From Streptomyces sp. NBC_01445 (GTDB lineage Bacteria > Actinomycetota > Actinomycetes > Streptomycetales > Streptomycetaceae), in NCBI RefSeq assembly GCF_035918235.1, contig NZ_CP109485.1, positions 3,844,001 to 3,908,000 on the forward strand: 64,000 nucleotides of DNA, written 5' to 3'. Numbering within the stretch: the first letter of the stretch is position 1; every line of letters starts with the position of its first letter. Both the position numbers and the translations under genes were made by a program. The notes under the pieces are model-generated. The model ran no database searches, was not told the origin of the DNA, and worked only from the letters and a program-made list of their open reading frames with translations. Shown piece by piece: positions 48,403-56,979 of the stretch.

Positions 48403-48786
48403 ATGAGCAACCCCCAGCAGCTGCGCTACAGCAAGGAGCACGAGTGGCTGTCGGGCGCCGAGGACGGCGTCTCGACGGTCGGCATCACCGAGTTCGCGGC
48501 CAACGCGCTCGGCGATGTCGTCTACGCCCAGCTCCCCGAGGTCGGTGACACGGTGACCGCGGGCGAGACCTGCGGCGAGCTCGAGTCGACCAAGTCCGTC
48601 AGCGACCTGTACTCCCCGGTCACCGGCGAGGTCGTCGAGGCGAACCAGGACGTCGTGGACGACCCGTCGCTGGTGAACTCCGCCCCGTTCGAGGGCGGCT
48701 GGCTGTTCAAGGTCCGCACATCGGAAGAGCCGAAGGACCTGCTCTCCGCGGACGAGTACGACGCGTTCTCCGGCTCCGGCAACTAG
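48403..48786 (+). CDS. gcvH: Glycine cleavage system H protein
   Basis: GcvH, 127 residues, the lipoyl shuttle protein of glycine cleavage. The lipoylated Lys64 is in [16 protein letters not shown]. It starts [18 protein letters not shown] at ATG 48403, preceded by AGGAG. The protein ends with a short flexible tail ([13 protein letters not shown]). It lies 92 bases after gcvT and 13 before glyA, within the riboswitch-controlled operon. Confidence 0.97.
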   Translation: MSNPQQLRYSKEHEWLSGAEDGVSTVGITEFAANALGDVVYAQLPEVGDTVTAGETCGELESTKSVSDLYSPVTGEVVEANQDVVDDPSLVNSAPFEGGWLFKVRTSEEPKDLLSADEYDAFSGSGN

Positions 48787-48799
48787 GGACACCACGACC

Positions 48800-50059
48800 A
48801 TGTCGCTCATGAACACCCCGCTGCACGAGCTCGACCCGGACGTCGCCGCCGCGCTCGACGCCGAGCTGCTCCGCCAGCAGTCCACCCTCGAGATGATCGC
48901 GTCGGAGAACTTCGCTCCGGTCGCCGTCATGGAGGCCCAGGGCTCGGTCCTGACCAACAAGTACGCCGAGGGCTACCCCGGCCGGCGCTACTACGGCGGC
49001 TGCGAGCACGTCGACGTCACCGAGCAGATCGCCATCGACCGGGTCAAGGACCTCTTCGGTGCCGAGTACGCCAACGTCCAGCCGCACTCCGGCGCCTCCG
49101 CCAACCAGGCCGCCCTCTTCGCGCTCGCCAAGCCCGGCGACACGATCCTCGGCCTGGACCTCGCCCACGGCGGCCACCTCACCCACGGCATGCGCCTGAA
49201 CTTCTCCGGCAAGCAGTTCGACGTGGTCGCCTACCACGTCGACGAGGCCGGTCTCGTGGACATGGCCGAGGTCGAGCGCCTCGCCAAGGAGCACCGCCCC
49301 AAGGTGATCATCGCGGGCTGGTCCGCCTACCCGCGCCAGCTCGACTTCGCCGCGTTCCGCCGCATCGCGGACGAGACCGGCGCCTACCTGTGGGTCGACA
49401 TGGCCCACTTCGCCGGACTCGTTGCGGCCGGGCTGCACCCCAACCCGGTCGAGTACGCGGACGTGGTCACCTCCACCACGCACAAGACGCTCGGCGGGCC
49501 GCGCGGCGGGATCATCCTCGCGAAGAAGGACTTCGCGAAGAAGCTGAACTCGTCCGTCTTCCCCGGCTTCCAGGGCGGCCCCCTGGAGCACGTGATCGCC
49601 GCCAAGGCCGTCTCCTTCAAGGTCGCCGCGAGCGAGGACTTCAAGGAGCGCCAGCAGCGCACCATCGAGGGCGCCCAGATCCTTGCCGCCCGTCTGACCT
49701 CGGACGACGCCCGCGCCACCGGCGTGAACGTGCTGTCCGGCGGCACCGACGTGCACCTGGTCCTGGTCGACCTGCGCGAGTCCGAGCTGGACGGCCAGCA
49801 GGCCGAGGACCGGCTCCACGAGGTCGGCATCACGGTCAACCGGAACGCCGTCCCGAACGACCCGCGTCCCCCGATGGTCACCTCGGGCCTGCGGATCGGC
49901 ACCCCGGCCCTGGCCACCCGTGGCTTCCAGGCCGAGGACTTCACCGAGGTCGCCGACATCATCGCCGAGGCCCTCAAGCCGGAGTACGACGCGGTTTCCC
50001 TCAAGGCCCGCGTCACCGCTCTCGCCGACAAGTTCCCCCTGTACCCCGGCCTGAAGTAG
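48800..50059 (+). CDS. glyA: Serine hydroxymethyltransferase
   Basis: GlyA, 419 residues, PLP-dependent enzyme interconverting serine and glycine with tetrahydrofolate. PLP-binding Lys229 is in [16 protein letters not shown]. The opening [20 protein letters not shown] and the [15 protein letters not shown] region are diagnostic. It starts at ATG 48800; an internal ATG at 48809 ([11 protein letters not shown]) is possible. Its place after gcvT-gcvH lets methylene-THF from glycine cleavage make serine, the substrate of the next gene. A strong terminator follows. Confidence 0.97.
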   Translation: MSLMNTPLHELDPDVAAALDAELLRQQSTLEMIASENFAPVAVMEAQGSVLTNKYAEGYPGRRYYGGCEHVDVTEQIAIDRVKDLFGAEYANVQPHSGASANQAALFALAKPGDTILGLDLAHGGHLTHGMRLNFSGKQFDVVAYHVDEAGLVDMAEVERLAKEHRPKVIIAGWSAYPRQLDFAAFRRIADETGAYLWVDMAHFAGLVAAGLHPNPVEYADVVTSTTHKTLGGPRGGIILAKKDFAKKLNSSVFPGFQGGPLEHVIAAKAVSFKVAASEDFKERQQRTIEGAQILAARLTSDDARATGVNVLSGGTDVHLVLVDLRESELDGQQAEDRLHEVGITVNRNAVPNDPRPPMVTSGLRIGTPALATRGFQAEDFTEVADIIAEALKPEYDAVSLKARVTALADKFPLYPGLK

Positions 50060-50086
50060 TTTCGTACGCATTTGTACGTCTGAAAG

Positions 50087-50130
50087 TTCGGGGCACCGCG
50101 CACACTGGACAGTGAGAGCGGTGCCCCGAA
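50087..50130 (+). terminator. Terminator of the gcvT-gcvH-glyA operon
   Basis: TTCGGGGCACCGC and GCGGTGCCCCGAA form a perfect 13-bp stem starting 28 bases after the glyA stop. The loop contains a smaller CACT/AGTG pairing. sdaA begins 81 bases further on, so it may have its own promoter. Confidence 0.8.
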
Positions 50131-50210
50131 CCGTGCACCGCCCTCCGTATCGCCTTGCGCACCACCCCGGCGGACAACGGCGTCCGCCGAAACCCACCTA
50201 GGAGTTCCCC

Positions 50211-51581
<1,371 letters not shown>

Positions 51582-51609
51582 CGATCAGCAGGGCTGAGGG
51601 CGGCGGCAC

Positions 51610-52623
51610 TCACAGGGTCGCCGTCGTGCCCTCCCCCGCCCCGCTTCCCGCGAGCCACTGGTCCCAGCTCAGGTTGAACGCCGCGTAGCCGTTGTCGGCC
51701 GGAGCCTTGGCGCGCGGCGAGCCCGTGATCGTGACGGGGTCGCCCTGCTTGACCTGGCCGTAGAACCACTTGGCGTCGGACAGCGACAGGTGGACGCAGC
51801 CGTGCGAACCACGGGCCGAGCCGCTGCCCGGGTTCGGGTCACCGGTCGAGTAGTGGACGTACGTGCCGGACTGGGTGAGGTGGACGTCCCAGGGCAGCGT
51901 CAGGTCGTAGTAGTTGGCGCTGCCCTTGTCGCAGCTGATGCCGACGCTGCAGGAGGTCATGTGGACCTTCTCCTGCTTGTCGATGACGGCCATCGTGCCG
52001 TTCCAGGTGGGGTACTCGGCGCTGCCCGCGTTGATCGACAGCGTCCGCACGGCCTGGCCGTTCTTGGTGACCTTCATGGTGTGACCGGTGACGGAGACGT
52101 CGGCCCGGACGTCGTCGCCGACCGTGAAGGAGTGCGTGTAACCGTGCACGCCGTAGCGGCCGTTGCCGTTGCTGACGCCCTTCATGTCGGCGTCGACCTT
52201 CACCTTCGTACCGGAGGGCCAGTACGTCTTGGGGCGCCAGTCGGCGCGCTTGTCGCCGAACCAGTGCCAGGCGCCGGCCACCGGCTGCGACGTGCTGACC
52301 TTCATGTGCTTCTCGACGGAGGCGCGCGCCTTGGCGGCCACGGGGTTGGTGAAGACCACCGAAATCGGCATCGCCACACCGACCTTGGCGTCGCTCAGCG
52401 GGGTGATCGTCTCCAGGAGCATCGGCGGACCCTTGGGCTTCGCCGGTGAGGGCTTGGCGCTCTCGCTCGGCCTCGCCGCCGCCTTCCCGTCGTTCCCGCC
52501 CGACGCCTTGTCGCCACTGCCGCCGCCGCAGGCGCTCGCGCCCACCAGCACCGCGACCGTCACGAGCGCGATCCTTATTCCGTCCTTGCGCCGTCCCACG
52601 ACCTGCTCCACTCTCCGATTCAC
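51610..52623 (-). CDS. L,D-transpeptidase lipoprotein
   Basis: A 337-residue enzyme that makes 3-3 cross-links in peptidoglycan. The N-terminus has a lipobox near VLVGASACGGG, followed by an Ala/Ser/Pro-rich linker. Two Ig-like domains and a C-terminal YkuD domain follow, with the catalytic HGCVHLS in ARGSHGCVHLS. Start candidates are GTG 52623 and the internal GTG 52599, which has GGAG six bases upstream and may be the real one. It converges on sdaA with 28 bases between stops. The GH25 lysozyme-like gene is divergent. Confidence 0.92.
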   Translation of the reverse strand: MNRRVEQVVGRRKDGIRIALVTVAVLVGASACGGGSGDKASGGNDGKAAARPSESAKPSPAKPKGPPMLLETITPLSDAKVGVAMPISVVFTNPVAAKARASVEKHMKVSTSQPVAGAWHWFGDKRADWRPKTYWPSGTKVKVDADMKGVSNGNGRYGVHGYTHSFTVGDDVRADVSVTGHTMKVTKNGQAVRTLSINAGSAEYPTWNGTMAVIDKQEKVHMTSCSVGISCDKGSANYYDLTLPWDVHLTQSGTYVHYSTGDPNPGSGSARGSHGCVHLSLSDAKWFYGQVKQGDPVTITGSPRAKAPADNGYAAFNLSWDQWLAGSGAGEGTTATL

Positions 52624-52842
52624 CCCATGCCCCCCAACGGGCCCAACTCACTGTCAGACAGTGACATGGCTCCGGCAGTTGCAGGGACCCATGTAAAGCG
52701 TGTTCCAAGACTGCGGCCACCGAAACGTCCTGACAGCGCCACCTGCACAGGCGGATCAACGTGCGGAAAGAGGTACCCCCACGGGATCGGATCGGGGACG
52801 ATGGATTCTCGACCTCGTCGCCCCACCGACCAGGAGGCCAGC

Positions 52843-53394
52843 ATGCTGCGTGGCATCGACGTCAGCTCGTACCAGTCCACGTTCGACACGGAAGGCCTGT
52901 CCTTCGTCTTCATCAAAGCCACGGAGGGGCGCTCGTACGTGAATCCACGGCTCACCGCCCAGACGAAGCTGGCCCGCGACGGCGGCTGCGTCGTCGGCTT
53001 CTACCACTTCCTGTGGCCGGGCAACCTCACGGCGCAGGCCGAGTACTTCGTCAGCAAGGCCCCCGAAAAGGCGGGCGACGTGCTGGCCGTGGACTGGGAG
53101 ACGACCGGGGACGGCACCCGCGCGAGCAACTCGGAGAAGGACCGCTTCATCCGCGAGGTGAAGCGCCTGCGCCCCCATCACCGGGTGGTGCTCTACACGA
53201 ACCGCGACTTCTGGCTGAACGTGGATACGACCTCCTACGCCGGTGACGGGCTCTGGATCGCCGACTACACGACGGCCGGCAAGCCGCGTATCAAGGCGGC
53301 CTGGAAGTTTCATCAGTACACGGACCGGCCGCTCGACAAGGACGTCGCGAATTTCACCAGCAAGAGCGCGCTGCGGGACTGGGCCACCCCGTGA
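52843..53394 (+). CDS. GH25-type lysozyme-like protein
   Basis: A 183-residue glycosyl hydrolase of family 25, which cleaves the glycan strand of peptidoglycan. ATG 52843 has AGGAGG 5 bases upstream and begins MLRGIDVSSYQSTFDT. Typical family elements are the first Asp in GIDVSSYQ, FIKATEGRSYVNP, and the acid pair in LAVDWETTGDG. There is no signal peptide or binding domain, which is odd for a wall enzyme; it may leave by another route or act inside. The L,D-transpeptidase gene next door also targets the wall. Confidence 0.88.
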   Translation: MLRGIDVSSYQSTFDTEGLSFVFIKATEGRSYVNPRLTAQTKLARDGGCVVGFYHFLWPGNLTAQAEYFVSKAPEKAGDVLAVDWETTGDGTRASNSEKDRFIREVKRLRPHHRVVLYTNRDFWLNVDTTSYAGDGLWIADYTTAGKPRIKAAWKFHQYTDRPLDKDVANFTSKSALRDWATP

Positions 53395-53415
53395 CGCGCC
53401 CCCGCACCCGGTGAC

Positions 53416-54075
53416 TCAGGCGCGCCACTCCGCCGTGCGTTCCGGGGACGCCTCGGCCAGGGCCTTGCGGACCGTGTTCGTGTCCGCCGCGAGGCCGTAG
53501 ACGGGGGTGCCGGGCTGCTGGCGCCAGGACTCGTCGAGGCTGCCCGTGTCCACGGAGTCGAAGCCGATCCCGTCGAGCAGGCCGCGTACGACCGTCTTGG
53601 CCGCCTCGTCGTCGCCGGCGACGGGCAGGGCGATGCGCTCGGGGTCGCCCTTGGGGCGCGGCTTGTCGAGAAGTTCATGGGCGTAGGTGCCGTTGAAGAC
53701 CTTGACGACGGGGTGGCCGATCTGGAGCTCGGTCCAGCGGCTCTCGGGCATGCCCTCCTCGATGGCGGCGATGCGGCCGTCACGCTGCTGCGGGTAGTAG
53801 TTGCCGGTGTCGATGACGGTGACGCCTTCCGGCGCGTCGTCGAGGAGGTCGTCGGGCAGGCCGGGGACGGCCTTCATGGGCACGGTCACCACGACGACGT
53901 CGGCACCGCGAGCGGCCTCGGCGACGGTCACCGGCGTGGCACCGGTCTCCTCGGCGAGGTCGCGCAGGGTCTCGGGGCCGCGCGAGTTGGCCACGGACAC
54001 GTCGTGGCCGGCCGCGGTGAATCGGCGGGTGAGATTGCCGCCGATGTTGCCGGCGCCGATGATGCCGATCTTCAT
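53416..54075 (-). CDS. NADPH-dependent F420 reductase-like oxidoreductase
   Basis: A 219-residue Rossmann protein of the F420_oxidored family, from ATG 54075 (MKIGIIGAGNIGGNLTRRF). GGAAGGG lies six bases upstream. The dinucleotide fold GIIGAGNIGGNL, the NSRGPETL turn typical of NADP binding, and VIDTGNYYPQQRDG with VKVFNGTYAHELLDKP in the middle and C-terminal halves are seen. Members either exchange hydride between NADPH and F420 or act on small substrates. It converges on the GH25 gene with 21 bases between stops. Confidence 0.88.
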   Translation of the reverse strand: MKIGIIGAGNIGGNLTRRFTAAGHDVSVANSRGPETLRDLAEETGATPVTVAEAARGADVVVVTVPMKAVPGLPDDLLDDAPEGVTVIDTGNYYPQQRDGRIAAIEEGMPESRWTELQIGHPVVKVFNGTYAHELLDKPRPKGDPERIALPVAGDDEAAKTVVRGLLDGIGFDSVDTGSLDESWRQQPGTPVYGLAADTNTVRKALAEASPERTAEWRA

Positions 54076-54193
54076 GTCGAGCCCTTCCGGAGGAGCGGGC
54101 GGTACGCGCGTGGTCACGTACCTCCTGGTCGGCTGCCAGGCTATGCGCGAGTGCCCTACGAACGGGTTCGCACACGCCCTGCTCGCACACCCC

Positions 54194-54886
54194 CTAGTCC
54201 GTGCGCGCCAGCTTCCCCCGCATCACGGCCAGTTCCTCCCGCGCCTCGCGTTCCGCGGCGTCCTCGTCGCCCGACGCGACGGCGTCCACGAGCGCGGTGT
54301 GCGCCGCGTCGCCGTGGCCGGCCTCGGCGGCACGGACGTCGACGAGGTCGAGCAGGTCGATGAGGCCCTGGCGCAGCGCGGGCGCGAACTCGGCGAAGAG
54401 GTCGGTGAGTACGGGGTTGTGGGCGGCGGCCACGACCGCCGCGTGGAGCGCGATGTCGGCGTCCACGAACGCGGCGCCGCCCTCCTCCGCCGTCGCTCTG
54501 CGCGCGTCGAGGGCGGCGCGCATCGCCGTGACGTCCTCGGGGGTGCGGCGGCGTGCGGCGAGGCGTGCGGCCTGGACCTCCATCAGGACGCGGACCTCGT
54601 AGACGTCGGCGACGGCCGCTGCGCGCAGCCGCGCGGGCCAGTCGTCGACGGGCCGGTCGGCGGTGACGAAGACACCGGCTCCCTGCCGGGCCCGGACGAG
54701 TCCGGCGCCGGCGAGGGCGCGCAGCGCCTCGCGGACGGTGGAGCGGCCGACGCCGAGTTCCTTGGCGAGGGTCGTCTCGCCGGGCAGCTTGGTGCCGACC
54801 GGCCAGTGCCCCGACGCGATCTGCTCGCGCAGCCGCTCGGCGGCCTGTTCGACCAGAGGGCTGGGACGGAGCGCGCCGAGCGCCAC
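54194..54886 (-). CDS. GntR-family regulator, FadR subgroup
   Basis: A 230-residue repressor with an N-terminal winged helix (EQAAERLREQIASGHWPVGT, then LAKELGVGRSTVREALRALA) and an all-helical FCD ligand domain. The FCD metal-binding pattern shows VDADIALHAAVVAAAHN and GHGDAAHTALVDAVASGD. I start it at GTG 54886 (MALGALRPSPLVEQ), with AAGG about 8 bases upstream. The frame continues to 55201, but through the tandem repeats. Four 13-bp repeats sit at its start, probably its own binding site. It is divergent from leuA. Confidence 0.88.
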   Translation of the reverse strand: MALGALRPSPLVEQAAERLREQIASGHWPVGTKLPGETTLAKELGVGRSTVREALRALAGAGLVRARQGAGVFVTADRPVDDWPARLRAAAVADVYEVRVLMEVQAARLAARRRTPEDVTAMRAALDARRATAEEGGAAFVDADIALHAAVVAAAHNPVLTDLFAEFAPALRQGLIDLLDLVDVRAAEAGHGDAAHTALVDAVASGDEDAAEREAREELAVMRGKLARTD

Positions 54887-54904
54887 GGGAATCACCTTCT
54901 CTTC

Positions 54905-54956
54905 TTGAACACCACTGTTGAACACCGCTGTCGAACACCTCTGTTGAACACGGCTG
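54905..54956. repeat. Four 13-bp tandem repeats before the GntR gene
   Basis: TTGAACACCACTG, TTGAACACCGCTG, TCGAACACCTCTG and TTGAACACGGCTG occupy 54905-54956 without gaps. The consensus is TTGAACACCNCTG. The block lies between the GntR start (54886) and the leuA leader, so it is well placed as an operator or as an iteron-like regulatory array. Confidence 0.9.
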
Positions 54957-55055
54957 CTCGTCTTGTCGTCCCGACCAGCGCGTGAACGCGGAGACTTTGT
55001 CCCCCGGCCGACGCGACCTTCCCTTCCGCACACCACTTGTCTGAGGACCTGAGCT

Positions 55056-55121
55056 GTGACTAGCCTACTGCTCGTGATCTTCTGCGGTCTCCTTCTTCTC
55101 GGCTGCCGCGGCGGGGCCTGA
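55056..55121 (+). CDS. Leucine-rich leader peptide of leuA
   Basis: A 21-residue peptide, MTSLLLVIFCGLLLLGCRGG plus Ala, from GTG 55056 with GAGG about 10 bases upstream. Seven of its residues are Leu, in two runs (CTA CTG CTC and CTC CTT CTT CTC), including the rare codons CTA and CTT. The stop at 55119-55121 precedes an attenuator-like hairpin. This is the design of an amino-acid-attenuation leader. Similar leaders ahead of branched-chain genes are known in Streptomyces. Confidence 0.8.
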   Translation: MTSLLLVIFCGLLLLGCRGGA

Positions 55122-55162
55122 CGCGACCGGCACCCCGCCGCGGGATGCCGTGCTGCCGGTCG
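55106..55162 (+). promoter_or_regulatory. leuA attenuator
   Basis: CCGCGGCGGGG (55106-55116) pairs perfectly with CCCCGCCGCGG (55133-55143), an 11-bp antiterminator. CGACCGGCA (55124-55132) pairs with TGCCGGTCG (55154-55162), a 9-bp terminator. The two cannot form together without a knot. A ribosome stalled at the Leu codons leaves the first pairing free; one that finishes the leader covers it. Confidence 0.65.
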
Positions 55163-55193
55163 TCGTCCGACCGAGCCGAAGGACACGTCACCC

Positions 55194-56918
55194 ATGACCA
55201 CCGCCTACGACTGGAACCCGCAGCAGCCGGGCCCCATGCCGTACCACCGCTACCGCCCGCACCACGACCGCGTCGACGTCCCCGTGCGGGAGCGGAGCTG
55301 GCCGGGGGCCCGGATCGAGCGGGCGCCCCTGTGGGTCCCCGTCGACCTGCGCGACGGCAACCAGGCGCTCGCCGAACCGATGGACACCGGCCGCAAGCGC
55401 CGCTTCTTCGACCTGCTCGTGCGCACCGGGTTCAAGGAGATCGAGGTCGGCTACCCGTCGGCGAGCCGCACCGACTTCGACTTCGTACGCCACCTGGTGT
55501 CGTCGGGGGCCGTCCCCGACGACGTCACGCCCGTCGTCTTCACGCCCGCGCGGCGCGATCTGATCGAGCGCACCTTCGCGTCGATCGAGGGCCTGCCGCG
55601 CGCGGTCGTCCATCTGTACATCCCGACCTCCCGCGTCTGGCGCGACGTCGTGCTCGGCCGCGACCGCGCGCAGGTGCGGGAGACCGTGCGGGACGCCGCG
55701 GCGCACATGGCGCGCCTCGCGGACGCCCGGCCCGGCGCGCACATCCGCTTCCAGTTCGCACCGGAGACCTTCAACGTCACCGAGCCGGACTTCGTCCTGG
55801 AGATCTGCGACGGCCTGACCGAGCTGTGGGACGCGAGCCCCGACCGGCCGGTCACGCACAATCTCCCGGCGACGGTCGAGATCGCGACACCGAACGTGTA
55901 CGCCGACCAGATCGAGTACATGCACAAGAACCTGTCCCGCCGTGACTCGGTGATCCTGTCCGTGCATCCGCACAACGACCGCGGCACGGGCGTCGCCTGC
56001 GCGGAGCTCGCGGTCCTCGCGGGCGCCCAGCGCGTCGAGGGCTGCCTCTTCGGCAACGGCGAGCGCACGGGCAACGTCGACCTGGTCACCCTGGCCATGA
56101 ACCTGTACGCACAGGGCGTCGACCCGATGGTCGACTTCTCCGACATCGACGCCGTACGGGAGGTGGTCGAGCACTGCAACCGGCTGCCCGTGCACCCCCG
56201 CCACCCCTACGGCGGCGACCTCGTCTACACGGCGTTCTCCGGGACGCACCAGGACGCGATCAGCAAGGGCCTCGCGCATCACGCGGCGTCGGCCGCCGCG
56301 GCCGGGGTCCCGGCTCACGAGGCCCGCTGGGACGTGCCGTACCTGCCCATCGACCCGGCCGACGTGGGCCGCAGCTACGAGGCCGTCATCCGCGTCAACT
56401 CGCAGTCGGGCAAGGGCGGGATGGCGTATCTGCTCGCCACGCACCACGACGTCGACCTGCCGGCGCGGATGCGGCCCGAGTACGCGCGTGTGGTCCAGGA
56501 GGCCACGGACGACAGCGGGCACGAGGCGACCCCGAAGGACCTGTACGAACTGTTCCGCTCGACGTACCTGGAGCCGGGGCGCGGCGCCGGGCACGTGTCC
56601 CTGACGGCATGGTCCACGGACGGCGACGGACAGGCGCACCGGTTCGTGTGCACCCTCCAAGTGGGCGACCGCACGGGCGACTTCGAGGGGCGGGGCGGCG
56701 GAACACTCTCCGCGTTCGTGGACGCGCTCGCCGCGGCCGGGGTCGGCGTCGACATCGTCGACTTCACCGAGGACGCGCACGGCGAGGAGGCGACGGCGTA
56801 CGCGCAGTGCCGGGTCGACGGCGTGACGGCGTGGGGCGCGGGCCGTGACCCCTCGCCGCTGGTGGCGTCGGTCCAGGCGGTCCTGGCGGCGGTGAACCGG
56901 GCGGTGGCGGCCCGGTAG
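55194..56918 (+). CDS. leuA: 2-isopropylmalate synthase
   Basis: LeuA, 574 residues, condenses acetyl-CoA with 2-ketoisovalerate, the first committed step to leucine. The TIM-barrel catalytic domain has [15 protein letters not shown] with the metal-binding Asp, [16 protein letters not shown] with metal His residues, and [13 protein letters not shown]. The C-terminal ~130 residues form the LeuA dimer regulatory domain that senses leucine. Protein type is the longer second class of LeuA seen in actinomycetes. The start at ATG 55194 follows the leader and attenuator. A GntR regulator is divergent. The gene may be a second leuA copy, since many Streptomyces have two. Confidence 0.95.
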   Translation: MTTAYDWNPQQPGPMPYHRYRPHHDRVDVPVRERSWPGARIERAPLWVPVDLRDGNQALAEPMDTGRKRRFFDLLVRTGFKEIEVGYPSASRTDFDFVRHLVSSGAVPDDVTPVVFTPARRDLIERTFASIEGLPRAVVHLYIPTSRVWRDVVLGRDRAQVRETVRDAAAHMARLADARPGAHIRFQFAPETFNVTEPDFVLEICDGLTELWDASPDRPVTHNLPATVEIATPNVYADQIEYMHKNLSRRDSVILSVHPHNDRGTGVACAELAVLAGAQRVEGCLFGNGERTGNVDLVTLAMNLYAQGVDPMVDFSDIDAVREVVEHCNRLPVHPRHPYGGDLVYTAFSGTHQDAISKGLAHHAASAAAAGVPAHEARWDVPYLPIDPADVGRSYEAVIRVNSQSGKGGMAYLLATHHDVDLPARMRPEYARVVQEATDDSGHEATPKDLYELFRSTYLEPGRGAGHVSLTAWSTDGDGQAHRFVCTLQVGDRTGDFEGRGGGTLSAFVDALAAAGVGVDIVDFTEDAHGEEATAYAQCRVDGVTAWGAGRDPSPLVASVQAVLAAVNRAVAAR

Positions 56919-56926
56919 GAAAGGAG

Positions 56927-56959
56927 GGGGCGCCCACCGGGACTTCCGATGGGCGCCCC
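56927..56959. terminator. Bidirectional terminator between leuA and the M4 protease
   Basis: GGGGCGCCCA and TGGGCGCCCC pair over ten bases around the loop CCGGGACTTCCGA. The hairpin lies 9 bases after the leuA stop and 21 from the M4 protease stop, so it can serve both strands. Confidence 0.75.
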
Positions 56960-56979
56960 TCGAGGACGGTCGGGCCGGG

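Noticed and set aside
54905..54956. Possible CRISPR array
   Set aside because: The 13-bp repeats have no spacers and there are no cas genes.
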